From positions 5,734,001 to 5,798,000 of the forward strand of contig JAEVHH010000002.1 of assembly GCA_017607445.1 (NCBI GenBank): a stretch of 64,000 bases of DNA, written 5' to 3'. Source of the stretch: Histoplasma ohiense (Eukaryota; Ascomycota; Eurotiomycetes; Onygenales; Ajellomycetaceae). Shown here piece after piece: positions 37,104 through 47,555 of this stretch. The notes under the pieces are model-generated. The model searched no databases. It was not told where the DNA came from and saw only the letters and a program-made list of their open reading frames with translations. Position numbers and translations under genes: made by a program. Positions within the stretch are counted from its first letter, which is position 1; each line of letters starts with the position of its first letter.

Positions 37104-38210
37104 TTTCCGATTGGGGTAGCCTACGTAGGTAGGTAATGTCTGTTCGGCGCCGTGGGGGATGGCGGTGGCTGATGTTTTTTTTTGGCGCCGGTAGCGATGC
37201 GTTTTTCCCTCTCGCTTTATTGATACATGGGAGGCATTTTGAAGTGTGTGCGGGCGGAGGTAGTGGGTTGGGTACATGTAACTTATGCGAATGTTTGTTG
37301 GTTTGCGAAGTGGAAATAATTTTTGGAGCTTGCATGATGATGTAATTTACGCGATTGGTTACTAACTGTATTGAGAATACAAGAATGCAGGTGGTAAACT
37401 ATAAATCCCACTTGAGTTCAACGGAAACGGAAATATACATACATATATTGGCATCAGTTATACTGTACAGATTATGGCTAATCAATAGCCTCACGAGGGA
37501 TATTTCTCTATCTACAAAACCAGGCTAAAAGATAACTTGGTTATTCAAAAGCTCATTGATTGTCTCGCCTGGCAAAACACCCAAGAAAATAATAACCTTG
37601 TAAGGTCCTCAGATTTTGTAGGAAATATATTCGTGTAGAGGTCAAAGCCGTATGAATATAATGAAACAAGAAGCCAATGGAAAGTAAGAAAGGCGCAGAA
37701 CACTTCGCTGCCTGAGAAATGGCGAAGAGAGAGAGGGGGGAGATAAAAAAAAATTCCATAATGTGCAGAATACAACAAAGGAAAATAAAATTAACAAATA
37801 TAGATAGTAACCGAAGGCAGGCATCTAAGAACTTCGTCCCTAGCGCCTATAGGAAAAACTTGAACAGGATTTCATCGTGTGCCAATCCGAAAAAGTCGTC
37901 AGGTATGTAAAACAGAAAGAATAGAGATAGAGAAGGTATACATATATGCAATACGAATCAATAGAGGGACCGGTCATGCCACCCAGCTCCTTCCCCACCT
38001 ACAAATGTGTGCGCTATTGTAGAAAGGGGTATGGAGGCGCAAAAGGTTTATTGAAAAAAAGTGACGAAATCGAGACGCTTGGACGCTGAATACGAAAAAG
38101 TAATGAATAAAAAAAAAAAAAAAAAGTGATGCGGAAAGGTACATAAAGTATGCTTGGTATGGAGGCCACTTGAGAAAAAACGGGTAATTTTGTACGGGTA
38201 CTTATGTTAA
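37104..38210. other. intergenic
   Basis: This is the GPI11 upstream region and the 3' region of the next minus-strand gene. I see no recognised gene. A poly(A) run lies near 38109-38125. Confidence 0.5.
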
Positions 38211-39962
38211 TCATATCATCCCCGCAATATAATTTCTGTCCGTTGTCCCCATGTTGGCGCGCCGGTAGGCATCTTCTATCCTCCTATGGGACGCTTCCAT
38301 GAATTCATCGTCACTCTCCGTCTCAGAACGCTCGGTATTATTAACCCTTCTATCGCTACCCCAACGGGATGAAATTCTGTGGGAGGAATCTGAGTACGAA
38401 GGTATCAGGAGGCTTGGTTGACCTGGGGGAGGATGGCCGCCCCGTAGTTGGGAAATGTCCCGCTGCAGTTGGAAGACTTGCTCCTCGAGAAGCTTGCGTG
38501 CGGTCTGCTCACGTCGAACAAGGGTTGTTAATGCGCTGTATTGCTCGACGGAGATTCCCTTGAAGTCGGAAACGAATGACGATGGGGTCTGGCATGAGAC
38601 GTTGTTTCTAACGGTATATGGGCGCAATGTGGCGGTACTTTCGGGTCTGTCGGGGGTAGGTGAAGTACGAGGAGGGGTGATGCTCGGGCTCGATGGGAAT
38701 GAGCTTACAAAGAGCGGCGGATGTGCATCTGTTACTGTGCGCTGTTGGCTATATGGAAAATTGCGTCCCATGCTCGTGTCAAAGGTTTTCTTGGCTGGGG
38801 AAACATCGTGACCCTGGAGCTTCGCGATAGCAAATTCAAGATCCATTAACTTTACTTCCAACATGTTCACTCGTTGCGCAAGGCCGGTTTCAGAATTGTC
38901 ATGCATCGTTCCCATCAGCGCGGTGAGGTTGAAGGGATCATCTAGCGACTGGTCGACTTCCGCATGGTCTGTGGCTTCTAAAACACTGGCAATTGTGCTT
39001 TGGGTTTCAGGTCGGGCGGATATCGAAGGGCTCGTCTCCACCTTGAGGAAGCTTTCCCTCCAGAACTTGATCTCATCACTACGCCGCCGCCATTGTATTG
39101 GAGACATACGATGTGCTCTTGCCGTGTCCCGCAATTCAGACGCGCTGCGCGACCGTCTTTTTTGCTGTCTGGATGTCTTTTGGTCGAAAATGTCCGGCTC
39201 TTTTGTACGTCGTGTTGGTGAATGGATGCTGTTCGGTCTCGAATTCTGCCGGGCAATTTGACTAGCGAGCTCGCGGGCTTCGTTAGTTGATAAAACGATA
39301 CTTGGCAACGTTGCTCGTCGTCGTGGCTGTCGGTAGAAGTCGAATCTTGGAGACCTACTGCCAGATCGCTGATGATGCTGGGATTCCCTCGATTTCCTCA
39401 AGGAACTCCGCGTAGGGGTATGAGCTAGTGAGCTAGGATGGGTTGGCAATGACGGCGCCCTGTTCGATCGCGACCTAAAAGATCCAGACGCCGGTTTAAC
39501 TGGATGCTCTGCTGTCCGTAGGGTAGGCGTCCACTGATTGAGTGCTTCTCTTCTGAAAGATTCCGGGTCACTTCGCCTCTTTCGACCGAATATCTTGCGC
39601 ATGACCGACCTCAGAGTGCTCCCTCTTCGTCTTCGCATGATGGAATCCTTCGTCAGAGTCGAGGAGATTGAGTCCTGGGGAGCATGAGATGCTGCGCCAT
39701 TTAATGGGGTGATGCGGGTGGCGCCAGGAGAATCGTTCAGGCCCGGGGTAGAAGTCGTCGACGGATTCGCGGAGAAGACCGCAGATGGAGAGGCGGAGGC
39801 AGACTCCAAATTATGTGGAAAGGCATTGAGAGCCTCCTGACTACTCCTCCCAGCGAGGGGAATGGAGTGTGATATCTTGACATCGTCCGACTGGGTTTCG
39901 GCAGGTGGCAAACGATTGCGAGTTCCATAATTTGGGAGCATTGGCTGAGACCCAGGAGACAT
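38211..39962 (-). CDS. unrecognised basic, Ser/Arg-rich protein with C-terminal coiled coil
   Basis: This intronless frame of 583 aa spans 1.75 kb without a stop, so it is surely coding. I do not recognise a named domain. Residues 100-310 are rich in Arg and Ser with clusters such as RRRRGSTLRSVMRKIFGRKRR, a possible nuclear signal or membrane/RNA-binding basic patch. Two amphipathic stretches look like coiled coils: one near residue 365 (VNMLEVKLMDLEFAIAKLQG) and one near residue 480 (LVRREQTARKLLEEQVFQLQ). Serine/proline segments lie between them. The protein ends in an acidic-to-basic region, ESDDEFMEASHRRIEDAYRR. The overall look is of a cytoskeletal or polarity scaffold or a phospho-regulated adaptor, but that is only an impression. 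It has no informative neighbours. Confidence 0.8.
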   Translation of the reverse strand: MSPGSQPMLPNYGTRNRLPPAETQSDDVKISHSIPLAGRSSQEALNAFPHNLESASASPSAVFSANPSTTSTPGLNDSPGATRITPLNGAASHAPQDSISSTLTKDSIMRRRRGSTLRSVMRKIFGRKRRSDPESFRREALNQWTPTLRTAEHPVKPASGSFRSRSNRAPSLPTHPSSLAHTPTRSSLRKSRESQHHQRSGSRSPRFDFYRQPRRRATLPSIVLSTNEARELASQIARQNSRPNSIHSPTRRTKEPDIFDQKTSRQQKRRSRSASELRDTARAHRMSPIQWRRRSDEIKFWRESFLKVETSPSISARPETQSTIASVLEATDHAEVDQSLDDPFNLTALMGTMHDNSETGLAQRVNMLEVKLMDLEFAIAKLQGHDVSPAKKTFDTSMGRNFPYSQQRTVTDAHPPLFVSSFPSSPSITPPRTSPTPDRPESTATLRPYTVRNNVSCQTPSSFVSDFKGISVEQYSALTTLVRREQTARKLLEEQVFQLQRDISQLRGGHPPPGQPSLLIPSYSDSSHRISSRWGSDRRVNNTERSETESDDEFMEASHRRIEDAYRRANMGTTDRNYIAGMI

Positions 39963-40436
39963 GATGAGCAGGTCGCCAGCCAGGCCTGTCGAAGAGAAAC
40001 TGGTGGGGTTAGTGGTCCGCGTTCTTCCCGCCTCTTTCTTTCTTTCTTTCTTTTTTTTTTTTTTTTTGGAATTCGTGGCTGAGCCAGGCCCCCTATATCG
40101 ATAGTCTCTCCGCCTTCAAGGGCTGTGGCTGGCGCAGTGCGTAGCCGTGGGTGTCTGGAACAAGGGGGCTACAGATCGACGGTGGGCTGTGATCCCATGA
40201 TAACTGCGATAGACAAATAGCAGTTGGACAAAGGCCAGCCACCAGCGGGGTTGCATATATCGACTGATGAAATCAATGATCGGCCGATGGAAAAGCGAGA
40301 GGATCCGGCTATGAGAAGCCGGTGCAGTGCCGTTGGCCAATAAAAACCGGCTAGCCACAGAGAGGGTTAATGGAGGGAAATAAGAGAAAAGAGGGTGTGG
40401 TAAGTCGCTTTTTGGCAGACGTTGGAGAATGAGGAG

Positions 40437-40466
<30 letters not shown>
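40437..40466. repeat. poly(A) tract, about 30 nt
   Basis: An uninterrupted A run followed by A-rich sequence. Confidence 0.9.
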
Positions 40467-40468
<2 letters not shown>

Positions 40469-41063
40469 AAAAAGAAACAAGCTAGATAAGATAAAAGTAA
40501 ATAAGATAAAAATAAAAAAAAGTAAGATATTTAGAGGGTGCGAAGGAGAATAATATCTCGAGTCGAAACCTTCCGGAAGTTCAGGGGGAAGAAGCTTCAA
40601 CGACCACGTCAGTTGGGCGATGGAAGGGGACAACGCATGATTGTCAGAAATAAGGCAGGGGGGAAGAAGGCATCGGAGCGACAGAAACCAAGCATACCGA
40701 ATCAAGAGGACCGGCTGGGCCTGGCAGGGGAGTTAGAGCGTCTGGGCTGGAATGCCGGCTGTGAGGGAAGACGAATGAGAGCCAACCATCACGTTATTCA
40801 GGGCAGAGCCAAGAAGCCATCATGGACGTCGTCGACCTCGAGAAGGGAGAGGAGAAACTCACGGACGAAAAGGGAGAAGTCGAAGGGGAGAGGAAGAAGC
40901 AGTGAAAGAGAAGTGGAGAAGAAGAAGAAGAAGAAGGAGAAGGAGGAGAAGAAGGAGAAGAAGAAGGGAGAGCAACGCAGCCGGATTCCGCGGGGACTGT
41001 GGAGGGAGGCAGTGGCATTATATTTGGCGGCGGATGTTCAACGGCGGAGGCTTTAGTGCAGTT

Positions 41064-41076
41064 GGGTTAGGGTTAG
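41064..41076. repeat. short telomere-like TTAGGG repeat
   Basis: GGGTTAGGGTTAG is two units of the fungal telomere repeat in the interior of the contig. It could be a telobox-type promoter element, an interstitial relic or chance. Confidence 0.6.
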
Positions 41077-41144
41077 CCAACGCCAACGCCTGTTCGGGCT
41101 AGTCAGGGCCGCGCTGGAGCCTCCCGGGGTCCCGCCCTGATCCC

Positions 41145-41200
41145 TGATCCAGTGATCCAGTGATCCAGTGATCCAGTGATCCAGTGATCCAGTGATCCAA
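41145..41200. repeat. 8-bp tandem repeat, 7 copies
   Basis: TGATCCAG is repeated six times perfectly, with a seventh copy ending in AA. Since 8 is not a multiple of three it is unlikely to be coding. It is a candidate length-polymorphic locus. Confidence 0.92.
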
Positions 41201-42047
41201 CCCCAAAGTCGAGCGGGGACTGAGACGTGAGCAGGACTGAGCACAGTGAGCACGGTGAGCGCTGGTAAGCAGCCGGTGAGCGGTAGCCAACAGACCATCG
41301 AGCCCCGCCAAACCGCCAAGTCAACGGCATCATCATAGCTCAAGTTCGGGACTTGGTCTGCGGCCATTCCGCGCTACTGGAACTTTCCTTTTCCTCCTTG
41401 CTTGTTCGCCGTGGATTCTCCAAATTTCCGATAACGCTGAGCAAAAAGTCTGTTTATGCATGATCTTCTCTTCGTCCTCCAGGAGCCGTGCCTCTGAAAG
41501 AAAGAATGAATGAATGAATGATGTGATGAAGAGGAGGAACTAACGAGCTAATTCTCAGGGTGCATTTGGGATAATAGTTGATTGGTGCACACATTCCTTC
41601 CACTGGGAGCTTGCTGCCTTGAGCAATGCATTATGCATCCATCTCATCATTGATTGCCGCTCTGCCTTTGCAGGTCTTGTCGCGGTGGAAAATCAAGAAA
41701 TTCACCGCTGATCCTTGCTTGATGCTAGGCGTTTGTGAGACACATGGAATATATTAATAACCGCAATGGATGTTGCCCTCCACCTGCATATCTTGGGCTC
41801 AACACGAACCTTTGACCGACCACACTACTTTACCAGCTCCCGATTTCAGCTCATGCGATGCGAGGCACCAAATGTCTGACCCCTGATGGCAGATCCCCGG
41901 CCCAAATTTTTTTTTTTTTTTTTTTTTTTCCCCAAACCCCGTTTCGAGTTTCTCGCAAGCGGCATCCTGCGACAATCTGTCGATGCGGAGTTTGCCGTGT
42001 GGTTGCACCGCTTGCCAATGCAGGAGCCAATGGCGGGTTTGGAGCTT

Positions 42048-42050
<3 letters not shown>

Positions 42051-42088
<38 letters not shown>
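42051..42088. repeat. (TC)19 microsatellite
   Basis: An uninterrupted TC dinucleotide tract. Confidence 0.92.
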
Positions 42089-42091
<3 letters not shown>

Positions 42092-43339
42092 ACTTACTCG
42101 GCAGTTCACGCGAATGCTGGATCCGTATCGCTAGATTTATCATCAGACGGGAATTAGAATACCACCCTGCTTGGTTGGAGACCCCCCCCCCGCGCGGCGC
42201 GCGACTTGTGGTTCCGTCGGTTTCGCAACATCAAAGAGAGAAAAATTAACAATGCACCCCAAGTCCACCCGTGCAGGAATGCTTTCAATATTGAAAGACA
42301 AGGAAATTAAATCGTGCGGGCGCATAACGTAGAACTTGATTATACATCAGCGAGCTCACGCATGATCATATTATCCCCCCATCTTCTTCCATTATCAAGA
42401 GTCTACCAATCAAGAAAAGCACAGGAGAAGCTACTTAAAGATTGCATATTCATTTCACAGGCCCTAGTAGTTTTCATTTTATCCCTTTTTGTTTTTGTCC
42501 GTCAAATTTTTTATGTTCCCGATAAATTGACGCTAGGGGAGAGATACAGTACAAAAATTTTAAGGATCTTCTGGAAGCAAGCAGCTATGATAGTTAAGTG
42601 TCCGTCTGCATGGTATCTTGAATCATACTGCGCACCATACATAGTATATACTCACCGCAAACCATTCCCGGCCATGTGGCGGCGTGCTAGCCAATTACAC
42701 CCTCGTCCATCCTGGAACCTTTTCATCAAAGCGTCTTGGTTCCTCAGACTCCCACATCTGTAGAGCTTTTTCCCTCACTCTTTTATTATTATTATTATTT
42801 GTTCTAAAGGTTAAGCTTCTTATTTTTGGATACAATCCTTCCTCAGCGCTTCATCCAATCAAACATGCCGAATTGATTTTTCTTCCGAATTCCCATCACA
42901 CCTTCGTAGGTTTCTTTTTTCTCCTAACAACGGGAATCCCTGCGATAGAAGTGCGTCGGAGATTTGACGGTGTAAAGATGAGTGAGTGATGTTGGAAGCT
43001 CTTCTCAAAGCTGATGTCTTTCTGTTAAATCTGTTCTCTATTATTCTCTGATGAATTGTGAGGTGTCTTAAACTGCTAGGGGCCAGCTTGGTCCCTATCA
43101 CAGGGGGTGGGCAAATGAACAACCTCTTTAAATCCCAGAGATGAAGACATCTCTTTAATTCCTTCAAAGGGTTGTAGCAGGAGCTTCATGAAACATGCAG
43201 CTGGGGCCGGGACGGAGCCAAAAAGTGTGAAGTCGTATTATTCAGTATGTTGCTATTAAACAATTATCATCGCTGATATCATCATCGATATACATCATCA
43301 TTGATATATCATCGGTAGATATCATTCATTCAAGCAGGT

Positions 43340-43415
43340 CAGTAGATAGATAGGCAGGTAGGCAGGCAGGCAGGCAGGAAGGTAGGAAGGTAGGAAGGTG
43401 GGTAGCTAGATGGTG
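43340..43415. repeat. GGCA/GGTA/GGAA tetranucleotide repeats
   Basis: Runs of AGGC, AGGT and AGGA units follow one another, with diffuse GGTAGG copies continuing to about 43660. This is typical replication-slippage DNA. Confidence 0.8.
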
Positions 43416-44427
43416 ATGTTGATTCTCATAGAGATTGACTGGATATTGAGCAGGCAGGTTGGTTGGTAGGTCCCTAAGGGAGGTATTCTGTAGATATGTA
43501 GCTAGTTCGCCATTTCTATTCTATTAGCAATCCATCAGATATCACGCGGGGAGGCAGGTTGGCAGGTTAGCAGAGACTTGAGAGAGAGACTACATGTCAC
43601 TTAAGAGTCAGCCGACGTGTAATCTGCAGGTTAGCAGCAATCTAGCCAGGTAGGTAGGAAGATAATTCAGGGGTAAGAATAGGAGAGGGGGGGGAGGGGG
43701 GTAATCTGGGTGTTTCAGCATTTGAATCAATCAGAATGTCTTTCAACCCAACATCCAATCATTTCAGCCACAAAATGATCCAACTTCTCGCCCCTCCTCA
43801 TGGCCGTTCCTCAGTCTTCGCCAAGTCAGTCAAACGCATGATATATTAAACGACACAACAACGAGCAGTTCGCACTATCGGATACTACATTAGTTTATAG
43901 TAGTTTCAATCATGTTCCCAACGGGGGAGGCATGTGATTGTGGCGCAGGGCCAGCCTTGTTTGATTTTCTCATGCTAAAGTTTAATACACTCCCCGCCAT
44001 GAAGGAGGACCATTGCCGTAGATCAAGGGGCTAAGGGCATAAAGCCAGCTCTCCTCCCAATTTTGCTTCTATCGCTCCATTTTCCCTTTTCTCCTCATAA
44101 GGGTCATCCTAGCTTCGCAAAAACTATCCGATTCCACACTTCCATCATGAGTACCCAGACAGCTCGAAGACTTGACCGCACACGGATTTTCTATTTTGCG
44201 CTGGCGTAAATGGTCCGCCGCTAGGGTTTTGTTGTGCGTAGCTGCATGGCATGAAGAAATATAATATCCGTTTTCCAATTGAATCGTTTATCGGCCAATA
44301 TGTACTCCGTACATCCCTACAAAACCTAATTAAAGAACGTGAACATGAAAAATACTATTTTCTTGCATGTTCATACAAAGGGGGAAAGAACACTGTAGAC
44401 CTTATCATGTTCGACGATGACAAGCTC

Positions 44428-45763
44428 TCAACCCTCAGGTTCTCCGACTAGGAAGAGATGATTGAGTAACTTGGTGGTTGGCATTCGCCTTTGGGGGTTT
44501 TGCTGTAGCATCAACCAAAGAAATGATGCAAGGTGCTCTACATTCTCAGCACCGAAATCGTGTGGGAGCCTGTCTATCAGGTGTTTTGTAAAGTTCTCAT
44601 GCACCTGATCGTTCTTACCAAGGAGCTGGCTAATATGGTAAGTGTGCTCTTCGTCAATCTGTTCTGCTGTGAGGCCAAAGGCTCCCAAGGGAAATAATGG
44701 CTCGTTTGTTGCTAATTCAAATACCTTCACACAAAGATTAGATGGGAGAACTGGGTTTGGGTGTAGGGGGAGCATACCAAGCAACCCAAGGCCCAGATAT
44801 CGATCTTAGCATCCCAAGTATTTCGGTGGATTAGCTCAGGTGCACGCAAAGCTTTCGGCGTTACCGGCCACTGATCACATTGTTGACTCCATGCAGCTAG
44901 GTAATGATATGAGTTCTTGTACCAGGTTTGGGATATAACAAACGGTGCATCATACCTCCACCCAGATCACCAATCTTAACCAAGATCGTGGTGAAATCTG
45001 CATCGTCCAGTTCTCCCCGGCGTCTCTGTGTAGCCATCAAATATTTCGGCGCGCTATCATCTACCTTTGTTCCTTCTAGCCACCTAACAGGACTGAACTT
45101 GGGGGGCTGCAAGAACGCCTCGGCGTGCGCATCTCCAACAATTGAAAACAGAACATTTGCAGGTTGTAGATCTGCATTAAGTCAGGATACTACCAACTTT
45201 CATGCCTTAGGCGCTGACCTACCGCAGTGAGCGATGCCTAGCTTATGAAGAAAGTCAACACCCAACAAGATTTGTTTGGAAATAGCTCGCACGTAGGCTG
45301 CCTGGCGCGGCTTTCCGGTGACTCTTATTACTTCACCGTCAGATATCATTGCAGGGAGCACTAGACACAAGTGCGTCCCATTTGGGCCATCATGCTCGAA
45401 ATAATCCAGCAGTTCGATAACATGACCTTTGCCAGGATGATCTAGGCCCGGAGCAGATAATTTAAGAAGCATAGCAAGCTCTTTATTGTTTCTGGAAACA
45501 TCCTCTTTCAGTATCTTCAACGCAACATGTCGCTGGAGCCTTAAATGCAGTGGTTAGTTGTCACTGGGGAAAAATGGTCTGCTGGGAGAGACTCACAATT
45601 GGTCATGTGTGAGCCATACTGTTGAGAATTGGCCAAACGCCAACTTTCCAATAACCTCGTACCTCTTATTGAATACATCGTGGAGATGTACCGGATGATA
45701 GCCTCCCTGGCGATACTCTTCAACGGGCTCAACGATGTCGTGGATTCTCTCGAAACGCCGCAT
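44428..45763 (-). CDS. SRPK-like serine/threonine protein kinase
   Basis: Five minus-strand exons (45597-45763, 45223-45539, 44956-45171, 44778-44896, 44428-44724) join in frame to a compact 371-aa kinase. It opens with DIVEPVEEYRQGGYHPVHL and FNKRYEVIGKLAFGQFSTVW, the SRPK-type lead-in and glycine loop. The ATP-binding Lys is about Lys64 in VALKIL. The catalytic loop is HCDLQPANVLF, with Asp162 and Asn167 kept but the usual Lys replaced by Gln. The metal motif reads GDLGGG instead of DFG. ALRAPELIHRNTWDAKIDIWALGCL is the APE/helix F region. The usual long SRPK spacer is absent. Fungal genomes carry many such SRPK-like kinases of unknown target. An in-frame TGA lies two codons before the chosen ATG, supporting the start. 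Introns are 51-59 nt. A decayed APH-family gene lies immediately upstream. Confidence 0.9.
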
Positions 45764-46009
45764 TTTGAATCACAGGTAACTGGCTTGGGAAAAGAACATA
45801 TCCAGGACGGTTGGCTCAAGTCCATACTAGTGGAAGAGCCTGTCGAACTTTTCCGATGTCATGTGACGACACTTGAATTGTACAGCAACCATTCCTGGCG
45901 CTTAGTCGCGAAATTTTAACGTTTCCCATTCTTCAAACAAGACCTGGGTGAAAATAAGCCCAGCCCAACCAAAAGTTCCATTCTCTCCGCGATGAGGGGC
46001 CACCATCAA

Positions 46010-46747
46010 CTAACCTGTCTCTATATTTAGATTGCTATGGCAGTCATGTTCACATGGGACTGCGTCATTGCGCTGGGTCTCAAGATGATGAAGATGATCC
46101 TCAGCAAGAGATTCGAGATATGCCCGCTGCGTCTGGAAAGAGGCTTTGAGAGAGTCTTTGGGCGGGAAGTTTCCAAACCCGACTAGTTCATTCATTTTGA
46201 AAGATATAGCCGACCAGCCTCCCTACTCATCCCGAACAAGATTGCTAGAAATTGACATCTATAAAGCTCCAACAAATTTTGACCACGCAACGATAAGCTC
46301 GCTGTAAAATAGTGATATTAGTGCCGAAGCTCAATGTCGACAGTACCATTGGGTCATGCGAAGGCCTGAGACTGAGATACCCAGACAACATTTTTCGTTC
46401 AACAAACTCCAAGATCATGTATGGGCCTGCCGCAGATGTGGCATTTCCCAATACACCATGGATTGGAATGTAGGTGTTGTGGATGAAGTAGACCATCACA
46501 GCACTCCAATATTCAAGTTGTTTTGCCTAAACATTGACTTTCCAAGGGCAGGAAACCGGACAAGCACATCGAGTCTCTCCTGAGCTTGACTCATAACAGC
46601 GATTGAATGGACCTTGAGATTGAGGTATGGTATCAATTGGTTTGTAGCCGATTCATCTGCCTTGTATTTATCCAAATACCTCATCCACACAATGAACATG
46701 GCGTTGCTTTTTTTTTTTTTTTTGCAGGCCACCATGCGGGTGGCCAT
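46010..46747 (-). pseudogene. APH-family (aminoglycoside phosphotransferase-like) pseudogene
   Basis: Minus-strand pieces in several frames line up as one N-terminal half of a fungal phosphotransferase-family protein. The pieces are RLDVLVRFPALGKSMFRQ (frame ending near 46496), NATSAAGPYMILEFVERKML and LSLRPSHDPMVLSTLSFGT (46245-46499), then GGWSAISF leading into KMNELVGFGNFPP and HLHHLETQRNDAV (46010-46195). A frameshift separates the first and second pieces. A second frame change and a TAG stop (46223-46225, just before the Gly-Gly-Trp) interrupt the third. The C-terminal half with the catalytic HxDxxxxN motif is missing, replaced by unrelated sequence running into the kinase promoter. Such APH-like genes are, from memory, expanded in Onygenales. 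Introns could explain one break but not the stop and both shifts. Confidence 0.7.
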
Positions 46748-47555
46748 TGCAATTGTGATGCTGGACAGATGATATGGGCGAAATGTATACAGATGTCAAG
46801 TTGTTGTTGGGGGGGGGGAAGATCTTTTGATACTCGGTTCAAAACAGACGTGTGTGACGACGAAACGGGAGTCGTGCTGCGCCGTCAATGAACTTAATAG
46901 GTATCCAGGTCTTTTCTTTGGTTGTGTTATATCGGCACAGGCTTCTTACCGAAATCATCTCGACTAGCAAATTAGACCCAATGTGGGGTATCTGGTGTCA
47001 GCTTGTGGCGGTTCGAAGAATGATCATGTTCAAAGGACAATGTCAAGAGCACCTGGTTCTAACTGTTTCGACTGCTTCTTTTCCATGCTTTCCATGTAAC
47101 ATTTACACTTGCAAATATGATCCTCTCTATCCAATTCATACAGGGGGCGTTCTCATTTTGACACTTGTGGCTGGCATACAACAAGTATGCTGCAGAGCTT
47201 ACAGGTGGCATAGATATCAAGAAGGGCACCCAACCGCTAATAACGGAGTACCACTTCAAATCAACAACTCATAAAGGACATTTCTATCTCACTTCCGTGA
47301 GTTGGTGATGGCTTTGCCGCCGGACGGCTTTATGGGCGAGTTAATCATGCTCTCCAGAGAACAGAATTCAGGGGGTAACTCTCTAGGGACGACTTCTTAT
47401 CAAGCTCGCGCGTGCGACAGATTATCCCAGCGTCTGTTCTGACGACCGTCTTATACGTCACGTTATCACGAAGATGGCCTCCTGAATAACATTTTGAGCC
47501 TTTTATTGCTTTCAGGGCATATAACAGATGGGTTTCTCAGATCTATGTCCGGCCT
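46748..47555. other. intergenic
   Basis: I see no recognised gene between the APH relic and the helicase 3' end. A run of ten or so G lies near 46809. Confidence 0.4.

Larger units (their letters stand above)
39963..44427. other. 4.4-kb gene-poor, simple-repeat-rich stretch
   Basis: I see no secure gene. It contains a T19-type run near 40050, an A30 run at 40437-40466, a Lys/Glu-only frame in purine repeats (40538-41056), telomere-like and 8-bp tandem repeats near 41064-41200, a T23 run at 41907-41929, a CT19 tract at 42051-42088 and GGCA/GGTA-type tetranucleotide repeats at about 43340-43415. A 149-codon frame at 42314-42763 has hydrophobic segments but nothing recognisable. Confidence 0.5.

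Noticed and set aside
40538..41056. 172-codon plus-strand frame
   Set aside because: Its content is mostly Lys/Glu/Arg from GAAGAA-type purine repeats, with an equally long Ser-rich mirror frame on the other strand; no domain.
42314..42763. 149-codon plus-strand frame with hydrophobic stretches
   Set aside because: It lies in AT-rich repeat DNA; hydrophobicity follows from T-rich codons; no family recognised.
46888..47274. 128-codon plus-strand frame
   Set aside because: Cys- and Trp-scattered composition, no recognised domain, no promoter or intron logic.
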